Part shown: positions 1 through 7,575 of the stretch, piece after piece
How positions within the stretch are numbered: the stretch's first letter is position 1
Layout of the letters: the number at the start of each line of letters is the position of its first letter
From: a bacterium
GTDB lineage: Bacteria > Zixibacteria > MSB-5A5 > GN15 > FEB-12
NCBI GenBank assembly: GCA_020444475.1
Contig: JAHLKV010000001.1
Location: 744,001 to 808,000 of the forward strand
DNA: 64,000 bases
Direction of reading: 5' to 3'
Translations under genes and position numbers: made by a program
The notes under the pieces: model-generated
What the model saw: the letters and a program-made list of their open reading frames with translations, nothing else
Told to the model about the DNA's origin: nothing
The model's database searches: none

Positions 1-816
1 GCAGTTACCGCAGGTCAGGCAGCGTCCGGCCACCTTCTCCCAGTGGATACTGTCGAAGCCACGATAGAGGGAGTCTTTCAAGTCGGTCAGATCAAGCGTG
101 CGGCCCATCTGTCTCGCAGCTTTGTCTACCGCTTGGCGAGCCGCCGCGAGCTGTTCTTCCGAAGCGGGACTCGTTGCGAGTTGAGCGGCGATGGCGCGGC
201 CTTTTTCCGAGGCCGTCTCGACCGTAAAGTAGTGGCCGTGAGAATCAACTACTTCGGTCAGAAGTATGTCATACCCCTCCTGCACACGAGGGCCGGTGTT
301 CATCGAGGCACAGAAACAGGTCCCCCCCGCCCGCGTACAGTTGACGGCCACTATGACGGCATTCTGACGCCGGGCTTTGTACTCCGGGTCTATGTACTCG
401 CCGTCCATCAGGACACGATCCTGCACCATGATAGCCGCCAGCTCGCACGCCCGCACACCTATGAGGGCGGGTTTGATACCCGATGGCTCGGGGGCGACCA
501 CATCGAAGCGGTGCTTCATGCGATCCGCAGCGTAGAGCTGCCGCGCCGGCGGATAGAGGAACTTCTTCCAGCTGTTTGGTCCGTGCACGTAGCCGAAGAA
601 CTTCTTGCCCTTCCCGTGCGTCAAACGATAGCGCCCATTCGTCTGTTCATCGGTCCAGCCCCGAGGAAGATCCTCGACGGATTGAATGTGTTCGTAGACG
701 ACGGCGTTATCCCGCACGGTGGGGCCGACAGTCTGGTAGTTTTGCTTCTGGAGGATGTCGAGTAGCTGCTGAAGGTTACCGGCATCCAGAACGGCGGCGG
801 TCGGTGTAGCACCCAT
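1..816 (-). CDS. Iron-sulfur hydrogenase beta-type subunit (HydB/AsrA-like), C-terminus cut by window edge
   Basis: The reverse strand is open from the ATG at 816 to the window edge (272 codons seen). The translation has hallmarks of the sulfhydrogenase beta / anaerobic sulfite reductase A family: KKFLYPPARQLY near residue 85, a GVRACELAAI motif, a VNCTRAGGTCFCASMNTGP block, GYDILLTEV, and at the very edge CLTCGNC, which looks like the start of a ferredoxin-type 4Fe-4S motif. Proteins of this family pass electrons between NAD(P)-linked flavoprotein subunits and a group 3 NiFe hydrogenase. The hypABFCDE operon in the same window supports a hydrogenase role. About 70-100 residues, including most Fe-S cysteines, are missing only because the window ends. 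AsrA of sulfite reductase is the main alternative. The only SD-like stretch (AAGAAGG, 844-850) lies 27 nt before the start. Confidence 0.72.
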   Translation of the reverse strand, partial: MGATPTAAVLDAGNLQQLLDILQKQNYQTVGPTVRDNAVVYEHIQSVEDLPRGWTDEQTNGRYRLTHGKGKKFFGYVHGPNSWKKFLYPPARQLYAADRMKHRFDVVAPEPSGIKPALIGVRACELAAIMVQDRVLMDGEYIDPEYKARRQNAVIVAVNCTRAGGTCFCASMNTGPRVQEGYDILLTEVVDSHGHYFTVETASEKGRAIAAQLATSPASEEQLAAARQAVDKAARQMGRTLDLTDLKDSLYRGFDSIHWEKVAGRCLTCGNC

Positions 817-824
817 AGCAGATT

Positions 825-842
825 TTGTGATTTATTTCACAA
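825..842. promoter_or_regulatory. Rex-like (or CRP/FNR-like) operator palindrome
   Basis: On the minus strand this reads TTGTGAAATAAATCACAA, with perfect 6-bp arms TTGTGA/TCACAA around a 6-bp spacer. It differs at one position from the known Rex (NADH/NAD+ sensor) consensus TTGTGAAnnnnTTCACAA, and it also contains the CRP core TGTGA-N6-TCACA. It sits 8 bp before the ATG of the hydrogenase subunit and downstream of the predicted transcription start, a place suited to a repressor. Rex control of hydrogenases is known in anaerobes. The assignment to Rex rather than CRP/FNR is an inference. Confidence 0.6.
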
Positions 843-872
843 GCCTTCTTAAAAAAAGAGTTCAGTGCTCAG

Positions 873-901
873 TATATACACATATCCCTTTGGACTGTCA
901 A
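873..901 (-). promoter_or_regulatory. Sigma70-type promoter for the hydrogenase gene
   Basis: The minus strand has a perfect -35 TTGACA (896-901), a 17-bp spacer and a -10 TATATA (873-878). A TATACT hexamer two bases further on is an alternative -10. Transcription would start near 866, leaving a leader of about 50 nt that contains the palindrome at 825-842. Confidence 0.6.
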
Positions 902-935
902 TAAAAATCGTGTGAGCGGTCTATCTTTCCGACCG

Positions 936-1559
936 TTACTCTTCGCCGAGCTGCACGCTCAACCAGGCTCGGGCGAGTCGCCAATCCCGTCGCACCGTCG
1001 CGACCGAGACCTTGAGGACTTCGGCGATCTCTTCGTGTGTCAGCCCCGCGAAGAAGTGGTACTCGACGATCTTGCTTTGACGCTCGTCGTGCTCCTTGAG
1101 TTTGTCCAGAGCCCGGTCGAGCATTATTAGTTCTTCGGCGCGCGCTTCGCGTTCCACAAGCTCTTCGTTGAGGGTCACTACGGCCTGTCCTCCCCCCCGC
1201 TTTTCGGCCTGTCTGCTTCGGGCGTAGTCGATCAGAATTCGTCGCATCGCCTGGGCGGCGATCGCCATGAAGTGCGCCCGGTTCTGCCAGGTGACGTTTT
1301 TCTGATCCACCAGTTTCAGGTACGCTTCGTGGACGATCGCGGTCGCACTGAGGGTGTGACCGGGACGCTCCCCTTTCAGCTGCCACTGCGCCAGTTTGCG
1401 GAGTTCATCGTAGACCAATGGAAGAAGAGTATTTACGGCGGATTCGCTGCCGTCGGATATCTTATTGAGAAGTACGGTGATATTTTCCACGTATGCCCTC
1501 GGATCTTCGCTGCCTGTGTCCTCCCCGACAAGATACGGACCTGTGTCGGGTGGGCACAA
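936..1559 (-). CDS. ECF sigma factor (Sigma70_ECF / TIGR02999-like)
   Basis: 207 aa. The order of motifs matches the ECF subfamily common in Planctomycetes, Acidobacteria and related phyla: sigma region 2 with LVYDELRKLAQ, then TLSATAIVHEAYLKLVDQ, then AHFMAIAAQAMRRILIDYAR. A region 4 helix-turn-helix follows near residues 150-200 (THEEIAEVLKVSVATVRRDW). It would direct RNA polymerase to a small regulon. The start is a TTG at 1559 with GGAG seven bases upstream; no better ATG is present in frame. It lies 48 bp after the CHAT gene on the same strand, so it is probably the last gene of that cluster. This subfamily usually lacks a zinc-finger anti-sigma and is often tied to Ser/Thr kinases. Confidence 0.88.
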   Translation of the reverse strand: MCPPDTGPYLVGEDTGSEDPRAYVENITVLLNKISDGSESAVNTLLPLVYDELRKLAQWQLKGERPGHTLSATAIVHEAYLKLVDQKNVTWQNRAHFMAIAAQAMRRILIDYARSRQAEKRGGGQAVVTLNEELVEREARAEELIMLDRALDKLKEHDERQSKIVEYHFFAGLTHEEIAEVLKVSVATVRRDWRLARAWLSVQLGEE

Positions 1560-1607
1560 GAAAGAACTCCGGGGGCCGTGGCGTCCGCAAGCGTCGGGCG
1601 CATGCAG

Positions 1608-4600
1608 CTACCGCACGCCACCTACCAAAATGAAACCGCCCCAGAACAGGGGGTGACTCGTTTCTCGCTCTTCCCGGCAACGCCGGAGCACGACCCGGCG
1701 CGCCTCTCTCAGCGCCTGACTCATCGGTTCTCCCGATGTCCACCGCGAATAGAATTCCTTCATAAGGATTGAGGTCTCTCGATCCGGAACGCGCCAGAGG
1801 CTCATCAGGACCGCTTTTGAGCCGGCGTGCTGGAAAGCGCGACGAAGGCCGAGCACTCCCTCGCCGTCACGGACGTCGCCCACGCCCGTTTCACAGGCGG
1901 AAAGAGTGGCCAGTTCGGTGCCGACCAGATTCAGGTGGGACACCTCGAGCGCTGTCAACAGGCCGTCATCGCCGTCAGCATGCTTTCTCCGGGCCGTCGC
2001 CCCGGGTTGATTGGCGCCTGCCAGTGCCAGACCGGAGCGAAGGAGCGATGGTTCGGTTTCATCATCGCAGAAGAAGCCGTGCGTTGCCAGATGGAGCACT
2101 CGCGGGGCCCGCGTGAGTCGCTTGAGTTTCGATTCGGTGGCATCCATCCCGAAGTACTGCTCAACCCGCGTGCGGAAACCCTCGGCCAGACTGGCGGCGA
2201 TCATGGTACCCTCGGTTCGGCCGTACCGGAGTGGCGTGAACTGCCGGGAGCGGCAGTCGGTGGATCCCCGTACGGGAAGATCCGGAAACTCCGCGCTGGC
2301 CATGGTCGGTGAGGTGGTTTTGTCGAAACGGGGGTCCGCCATCACCAACGGCGGTCCCGGGGCAACGGAAGCGGCGGCGTCCGTCACGAGATCGCGACCG
2401 GTGGTAACGTACTGAAGATGCATCGACTCAGCGAGATAGTCACCCCCGGAGTCGACCAGTATCTCGAACGGGATGAGATTCAGCAAACCGTCGGGTGCCA
2501 CGATGATATCGGCGCCGGCTCCGTTCCCTCCGAGCAGCGGATCCACGATGAGACGGCCGAGTGTCCGGGCGGTTCGTTTGACCTCATTCTCGCTGAGCGT
2601 GGCCGCCGGTCCGTACGCAGTTTCGGCAGCATCGTGAAGCTGGGTCCGAAGACAGATCACAAGGGAGTCAATCACCGGGGCATCTCCCAGATCGATCAGT
2701 CGCAGGGAGTCCACACCGGTCAGCACGAATGCCGCGTATCGGGGAGCGTTTTCGCGAGCGGCATCGGTGCCTTGGCGATGCAGATCGAAATCGGTGTATC
2801 GAATATACTCCCACAGGATGGCATCGCTCGACAGGTGCGCCACAATGTCGGTACGGGAGATCGACAACTCCTGTCGTTCATCTCGATATTCGCTGCACTG
2901 TCTCGCCAGTACCGATTCGAGCGAATCGGCGACGGCGTACAGCTGAGTGAGGCTGTCGCCCGATGGACCGTCGCCTTCTCCTCCCGCCATGACCTCCGAT
3001 GCAATCATGCCGCACACATCGGCGTGGAGCCGCTGCGTCGCTTCCAGCTCCGGATTATCGGAACAGATCAGGGCCTGTCGCTCGGTCATCAACGCATCAA
3101 GAACCCGCGCCTTGCCTTTAAGAACCATGTCATATGCCAGATCGGTCGCCCCCGCATTGTCAGTTCGTGTGGCCAGGGACAGAACACGGCCGTCCATGAT
3201 CGGATTGAAGGCGAGCCACTGCATTTTCTGCTGTTCCGACGAGAAACTGAATACGCGGTCAAGGAGCGTCCGGCGAACGTTCAGATAGCTGCCGAAATAG
3301 GTAAGGGCGATGTCGATTCGATCCAGTGGCACGTACGCTTCGGCAAGCCCGAGCCGAATGTCGCCCACCCGTGGATGCCGTGGTCCGCCGGCTGCCTCTG
3401 CCCGTGCAAGAGCCTGCTGAAAGTCATCTGCAGCCTCTCGCCACTCGCCGCGCTGCAAGTGCACGGCCGCCAGACCCTGCCAGACCACCGCCGTCTTCAT
3501 GTGATTCTCACCGTACAGGTCAGTGACGATCGGCAGCAGTTCTCTTAGAATCGGTTCGGCTTCCGTGAGACGGCCCATGTTGCACAGGCCAATCGCCAAA
3601 TCGGACCTGGCCTGCAGAGCGCTGGGAATGTCCGCTATGCCGAGAGAGTCATAGATGGCGATAGCTTCGCGAAGCAGACTCAGGCTGGCCGCACGCTCTT
3701 TCATGCCGGCGAGAATCTGAGCCCTGTTGATGAGTGTCGATGCGACCTCGGGATGAAGGTTGCCGAGGATAGTACGAAGAAGGGTCTCACTTCGCACCAT
3801 CGTCGCGTTCGCTTCGTCAAACCGCCCCATCTCCTCATAGAAATCGGCCAGGTGGCCGAGGGTGGTGGCGGCCGGATGGCATTCCTCGCCATAGTACTCG
3901 ACATAGATGGCGAGCGCCTCGCGGTACAGCTGCTCTACCTCGTCGAAGCGTCCCTGGTCCATCTTGATTATGGCGTAGAGGACCAGGCAGGCGGCGACGT
4001 TCGGGTGTTTGCTGTCGAAGACAGCCGTCATGACCTCTTGCGCACGAAGGCACAGCGTATCGGCGGTCGCGTAGTCCCCCAGATAGGCGTTGAGAGCGGC
4101 GAGGTTGAACAGGATAGCGCCGACCGACTGGTCGACCGGACCGAATACGCGCGTGCGGATATCCAGCGCGCGGCGATAGCAGGAATCGGCTTCGGCATAG
4201 CGCCCCCAGTCGTCATAGACGATAGCCAGATTGTTCAGACACAAGCCGACATCGGCATGGTCCGGACCGAACTTCGTCAACCAGATGGAGAGAGCGCGAT
4301 CGAGCAGCTCGACCGCCTCGGCGTACCGCCCCTGCGCCTGACGGAGATTGCCGAGATTGTTGTAGCTGGCGGCAAGGTCGAGATGGTCGGGCGGAAAAAG
4401 TGACTGCTGAATCTCAATCGCATTCAGATAGGCCGTCGCCGAGGTATCGAGTTGTCCCCATGAGTAGTAGAGGCGACCGAGGTTGGCGGTGAGATCGGCC
4501 AGCAGTGAATCAGGCGAGCGGCTGATTTCATTCTTCAGTTGATAGGCCGCACGCCAGTGTTGCTCCGCAGCCTCGAAATCAGCCAGGCGATAGAGCGACC

Positions 4601-4874
4601 AGCCCAATGCATTTTCGATTTCGATGCGCGTATCCGCGTCAACCGGACCGATGACACCGGCAAGAGAGTCTGCATGCCGGGCAAGCACCAGGGCGGAATC
4701 GTACAGGGCGCTGTCGAGCAGCATACGACTCTGGACGGCAAGCTCCCGTACATGGACGGAAGCCGCAGCATCCCGGGATTGCGCGCCCGAAACGGACGGC
4801 GGAACAAACGCCAGGCAACAACAGGCAGCTATGAGCGCGGGCCGATAGCCGCTATGGAAGCACCTCAAATTCAT
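1608..4874 (-). CDS. Exported TPR-CHAT caspase-like protease
   Basis: 1088 aa from the ATG at 4874, which has GGAGA about 8 nt upstream and is followed by a signal peptide (residues 1 to about 30, ending SVSGAQS). Residues about 70-560 are a string of tetratricopeptide repeats of the AEQHWRAAYQLKNE / AEAVELLDRALSIW type. The C-terminal 350 residues are a CHAT domain (clan CD caspase fold). The catalytic His is in LHLATHGF (His932) and the catalytic Cys in LSACETG (Cys994), both intact. It is predicted to be a periplasmic cysteine peptidase with a TPR sensor or scaffold. Its start lies inside the end of the anti-sigma gene (23 nt overlap), which implies translational coupling and a shared function. 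Its substrate is unknown; the neighbouring anti-sigma factor is a candidate. Confidence 0.9.
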   Translation of the reverse strand: MNLRCFHSGYRPALIAACCCLAFVPPSVSGAQSRDAAASVHVRELAVQSRMLLDSALYDSALVLARHADSLAGVIGPVDADTRIEIENALGWSLYRLADFEAAEQHWRAAYQLKNEISRSPDSLLADLTANLGRLYYSWGQLDTSATAYLNAIEIQQSLFPPDHLDLAASYNNLGNLRQAQGRYAEAVELLDRALSIWLTKFGPDHADVGLCLNNLAIVYDDWGRYAEADSCYRRALDIRTRVFGPVDQSVGAILFNLAALNAYLGDYATADTLCLRAQEVMTAVFDSKHPNVAACLVLYAIIKMDQGRFDEVEQLYREALAIYVEYYGEECHPAATTLGHLADFYEEMGRFDEANATMVRSETLLRTILGNLHPEVASTLINRAQILAGMKERAASLSLLREAIAIYDSLGIADIPSALQARSDLAIGLCNMGRLTEAEPILRELLPIVTDLYGENHMKTAVVWQGLAAVHLQRGEWREAADDFQQALARAEAAGGPRHPRVGDIRLGLAEAYVPLDRIDIALTYFGSYLNVRRTLLDRVFSFSSEQQKMQWLAFNPIMDGRVLSLATRTDNAGATDLAYDMVLKGKARVLDALMTERQALICSDNPELEATQRLHADVCGMIASEVMAGGEGDGPSGDSLTQLYAVADSLESVLARQCSEYRDERQELSISRTDIVAHLSSDAILWEYIRYTDFDLHRQGTDAARENAPRYAAFVLTGVDSLRLIDLGDAPVIDSLVICLRTQLHDAAETAYGPAATLSENEVKRTARTLGRLIVDPLLGGNGAGADIIVAPDGLLNLIPFEILVDSGGDYLAESMHLQYVTTGRDLVTDAAASVAPGPPLVMADPRFDKTTSPTMASAEFPDLPVRGSTDCRSRQFTPLRYGRTEGTMIAASLAEGFRTRVEQYFGMDATESKLKRLTRAPRVLHLATHGFFCDDETEPSLLRSGLALAGANQPGATARRKHADGDDGLLTALEVSHLNLVGTELATLSACETGVGDVRDGEGVLGLRRAFQHAGSKAVLMSLWRVPDRETSILMKEFYSRWTSGEPMSQALREARRVVLRRCREERETSHPLFWGGFILVGGVR

Positions 4875-5532
4875 AGTGTTGTCTCCGGGAAGACGTTTGG
4901 GAGCCCACCGGCTCAATAGTCAATGTCCAGGCGCCCGGCAGAACACGCTCGTGAGGGACAAGAATGTGACCGGCCTGATACCGGTCGAAGGTACTGGCCG
5001 ACGCTTCGTACACCGTATCGGACTCGGCCCGCACCAGAGTCAGCCGGTAGGTCTCTCCCATGCGTGCATCCTCGTAAATGAACGTTAGCGCAAGATCGCG
5101 ATCGGCCCTGCTCGATGCCGTCACCGGTACTACCGAGCGGGTCGGAATCAAGGTGAGAGACTGCACCGGGCGCACCGACTCACCCTCATGCTCACGCAAG
5201 CCTGTCCAGGCAGGATAGATCAGCAGCAGAATGACCAGGTAGAGGACAGCCGGTTTGCTCCACACCGGTCCCTGGGGCCACAGAAAGGCCCGCAGCGATT
5301 CCCAGAAGCCGATCGTCCGGTCTGGGCCGACTCCTTCCTGCACGGCAGAGATCACCGCCGGGTCCTCTCGCAACAACGCTGCTTCCCTCTCGAATTCCTG
5401 CACGTGTCGGGCACACGCATCACAGGCCAACAGGTGAATCTCGAACCGCTCTCGGTCGCCATCCGCCAGCGCCCCCAGTTCAAAGGCGTGTAACATCGCT
5501 CCGACGTCAGGGTCGGTACAGGTGTGATCCAT
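4852..5532 (-). CDS. Membrane-anchored zinc-finger anti-sigma factor
   Basis: 226 aa. The N-terminus has the anti-sigma zinc-binding signature HxxxCxxC (His33, Cys37, Cys40), as in zf-HC2/ChrR-type proteins. A single membrane helix (about residues 95-110) is followed by about 115 residues predicted to be extracytoplasmic and beta-rich, with no recognised name. It begins one base after the stop of the upstream sigma gene and overlaps the downstream CHAT gene, so the three are almost certainly co-translated. The expected role is to hold the ECF sigma factor at the membrane until the outer domain is cleaved or changed. Confidence 0.82.
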   Translation of the reverse strand: MDHTCTDPDVGAMLHAFELGALADGDRERFEIHLLACDACARHVQEFEREAALLREDPAVISAVQEGVGPDRTIGFWESLRAFLWPQGPVWSKPAVLYLVILLLIYPAWTGLREHEGESVRPVQSLTLIPTRSVVPVTASSRADRDLALTFIYEDARMGETYRLTLVRAESDTVYEASASTFDRYQAGHILVPHERVLPGAWTLTIEPVGSQTSSRRQHYEFEVLP

Positions 5533-5533
5533 A

Positions 5534-6052
5534 CTATTCGCGTCCCCGCTTCAAGCAGTCCCGCAGCAATCGGCGCCCGCGATTGAGCAGGACATACAGA
5601 TTATTGGCACTTACACCGAGTCGTTCGCAGATCTCCTCGGTTCGGTATCCCTGATGAACGAGGTTCAACACTCTCGCGTATCGGGAATGAAAGCGGATCA
5701 AGCGCCGCAGGCAATCGAGCAGTCGACTGCGAAGGTCGGGATCCGATGGTGCCCCTGCGGCGGCGTCGGAGTGGACCATGGCCGACAGCCGCCGTCGCAC
5801 TTCGTTTCGCTGCAGGAAATTGCCGATCTTGTTGCGCAGAATCTCGTAGGCCCACGGCTCGAACTCCTGCTCACCCAGACCGGTCCGGTACTTCTCGAAT
5901 ACCGTCGCACAGGCCTCCTGCACCACGTCTTCCGCAAAGTCTTTCCCTATTCTTCTTTTGGCGAGCAAGAGGAATCTTACATGCAATTGCCGAAAAACTT
6001 CCGTTTCGGCTGCACTGTCACCCTGCTGCGCGGAGCGCACTAAGTCACGCAT
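5534..6052 (-). CDS. ECF-type RNA polymerase sigma factor
   Basis: 172 aa. Region 2 includes FAEDVVQEACATVFEKY (the usual DxxQExF-like helix). Region 4 includes GYRTEEICERLGVSANNLYVLLNRGRRLLRDCL, a helix-turn-helix for -35 recognition. It is first in the sigma, anti-sigma, CHAT, second sigma order. It probably transcribes its own operon and unidentified targets. The protein differs clearly from the ECF sigma at 936-1559. Confidence 0.87.
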   Translation of the reverse strand: MRDLVRSAQQGDSAAETEVFRQLHVRFLLLAKRRIGKDFAEDVVQEACATVFEKYRTGLGEQEFEPWAYEILRNKIGNFLQRNEVRRRLSAMVHSDAAAGAPSDPDLRSRLLDCLRRLIRFHSRYARVLNLVHQGYRTEEICERLGVSANNLYVLLNRGRRLLRDCLKRGRE

Positions 6053-6378
6053 ACGGATTCCGAACAGTCCCGATTCGAGTTGCGGAGTTAACTATCCCAA
6101 CAAAGTAACCTGAAGCGCACGGTCCCCCAACCGCTTCACGCGGAGTAAAGATTCCGCGACGGTGACCTGCCACACTCACAAGATATCGGGCACGACAGCT
6201 ATAGTCAATGGTTGACAGACAGAACTTCTCGCTTCCGTCTGTAAGAATCGGCAGGATCACCAAATAATACCCAAGAAAGGGTGGTGTGCCGACGATGTGC
6301 GGTCAGTCACACTCGCATCTCGTTCACCATCGAATCAATCGTACGCGCCTCTTCTACCTCGTTGCACGGGAGTCCACT
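6053..6378. other. Divergent intergenic region between ECF sigma operon and thioredoxin-like gene
   Basis: 326 bp without a supported gene. It holds the minus-strand promoter at 6180-6208. On the plus strand there is a TTGACA (6212-6217) but no -10 at a normal distance. Short inverted ACAGAC/GTCTGT arms lie around 6216-6241. In-frame plus-strand codons from 6286 exist but lack a ribosome binding site. Confidence 0.5.
6180..6208 (-). promoter_or_regulatory. Sigma70-type promoter for the sigma/anti-sigma/CHAT operon
   Basis: The minus strand reads TTGACT (6203-6208), a 17-bp spacer, then TATCTT (6180-6185). The predicted start near 6173 gives a leader of about 120 nt before the sigma gene. Confidence 0.45.
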
Positions 6379-6942
6379 ATGGGTGACATCACATCCCGCT
6401 TCTCGCCTGCAGTGCTGCTGCAGGGAGTCGCCTTGTTCGTTCTCATCGCGGGGGGAATCGTGACCGGACTATACATCGCCGACAAACTGGGTATAACCGG
6501 CTCGGTCATGGCCTCATCGCTCACCGCCGGGGATCTGCAGAACAAGTCGAGATTCGCAGTTGGAGAACGCCTCCCCGACCTGCAGTTGACCGATCGTATC
6601 GACCAGCCGGTGTCTATGGACAAGCTGCTGCACGGACAGAAGACGCTTCTCGCCTTCGTCTCCAACGGCTGCGGCGCCTGTGAGCAGTTCACGGCCCGCT
6701 TCGAACGGCCGAACGCCCTGCCGGATGACTCGTACCAGGTAGTGCTGGTCTCGAGCGCTCCAGAGTACTTCTTCGAAAACTCCCCCCTGCCGTCCTACCG
6801 GGTTCCGCAGAGCGTACTTGATGAATATGAGGTATTTGGCATGCCGACTCTGGTTGGAATCGACGACGAGGGGACGATGAAGTTCGTCTCGACTGGCTAT
6901 GCACCTGCCATGGACGGTTCGTTTCTTGAGTCTGCGTTGTAG
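6379..6942 (+). CDS. Membrane-anchored thioredoxin-like (TlpA/MauD-type) protein
   Basis: 187 aa from the ATG at 6379, which has GGGAG 6 nt upstream; the in-frame ATG at 6286 has no such site. One N-terminal membrane helix (about residues 11-33) anchors a thioredoxin fold with GERLPDLQLTD, the active-site motif CGAC (Cys98, Cys101) and a cis-proline region FGMPTLVGID. It probably acts in the periplasm as a thiol-disulfide reductant or oxidant. The next gene on the same strand encodes a six-cysteine exported protein, a plausible client. The protein ends soon after the last strand of the fold, slightly short for the family. Confidence 0.78.
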   Translation: MGDITSRFSPAVLLQGVALFVLIAGGIVTGLYIADKLGITGSVMASSLTAGDLQNKSRFAVGERLPDLQLTDRIDQPVSMDKLLHGQKTLLAFVSNGCGACEQFTARFERPNALPDDSYQVVLVSSAPEYFFENSPLPSYRVPQSVLDEYEVFGMPTLVGIDDEGTMKFVSTGYAPAMDGSFLESAL

Positions 6943-7200
6943 CACAAACCGGGGATTCTCGTCCTGCGATGGAGAAAACAGGAACACGAACAGACAACGG
7001 GAGACGAGATAAATCACCTGAACTCACGAAGGCACGGACCCTCCGGTTTGAATACCCTGCCGACCGGGCGAGCCCGTCTGGTTTCACACTGGACCGCAGC
7101 GAAAAACAACCCTCCGGACAGTTCCCGATACTGAGGGACAACACCGAAACACGGAGCCTGTCCGGTCCCCTTTCACTTTTCCTTCAAGAGGAGGATGCGA

Positions 7201-7509
7201 ATGCGCAACTCGAAACTCTGGATCGTCACGTTCGTTCTGGCGATGGCGCTCGGAATCGGCCTGTCGCTGGTAGTGCCGCAGAAGGCGTACGCCATCATGT
7301 GCGACAGCTACCCGGGTGGCACCAACTGGACCAGTATCCCGTGCCACTGCGGCGATAACCCGGAACAGGGTGTTATCGTCGAACGCTGGCTTGGCTATTG
7401 GAACGACGGTTCCTACTGCGGCTACTACACGTACTGCTCGCTGTGCCCGCCGCGGAATAAGAAGGGGCCGTATCCGTACGAGCAGCCGCCGGATCCGGAA
7501 CTGCCGTAA
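7201..7509 (+). CDS. Small exported six-cysteine protein
   Basis: 102 aa. An AGGAGG sequence (7189-7194) lies 6 nt before the ATG at 7201, favouring it over the in-frame ATG at 7195, which abuts that sequence. A clear signal peptide ends near AYA. The mature part of about 70 residues has six cysteines (MCD, PCHC, YCG, YCSLC), enough for three disulfides, then a proline-rich tail. I do not recognise a family. Strong translation signals, an export signal and a good terminator behind it suggest a real and well-expressed product. Confidence 0.7.
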   Translation: MRNSKLWIVTFVLAMALGIGLSLVVPQKAYAIMCDSYPGGTNWTSIPCHCGDNPEQGVIVERWLGYWNDGSYCGYYTYCSLCPPRNKKGPYPYEQPPDPELP

Positions 7510-7535
7510 GACGACGATCGACAGTTACTGATCGG

Positions 7536-7566
7536 ACAGCCCGAAGGACCCCGTTCTTCGGGCTGT
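7536..7566. terminator. Hairpin terminator between convergent genes
   Basis: An 11-bp perfect stem, ACAGCCCGAAG paired with CTTCGGGCTGT, has a 9-nt loop and is followed by a mixed T-rich stretch. It lies between the stop of the six-cysteine gene (7509) and the stop of the convergent gene at 7576, so it may serve both strands. Confidence 0.6.
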
Positions 7567-7575
7567 TGCGTTGAT

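Noticed and set aside
43-765. 240-codon plus-strand frame
   Set aside because: It is antisense to the hydrogenase beta subunit, which has clear family motifs; the plus translation is low in hydrophobic order and shows no motif.
2418-3548. 376-codon plus-strand frame
   Set aside because: Antisense shadow of the TPR-CHAT gene.
6212-6241. Plus-strand TTGACA as promoter for the thioredoxin-like gene
   Set aside because: The nearest -10-like hexamer is more than 20 bp away, beyond the normal spacing.
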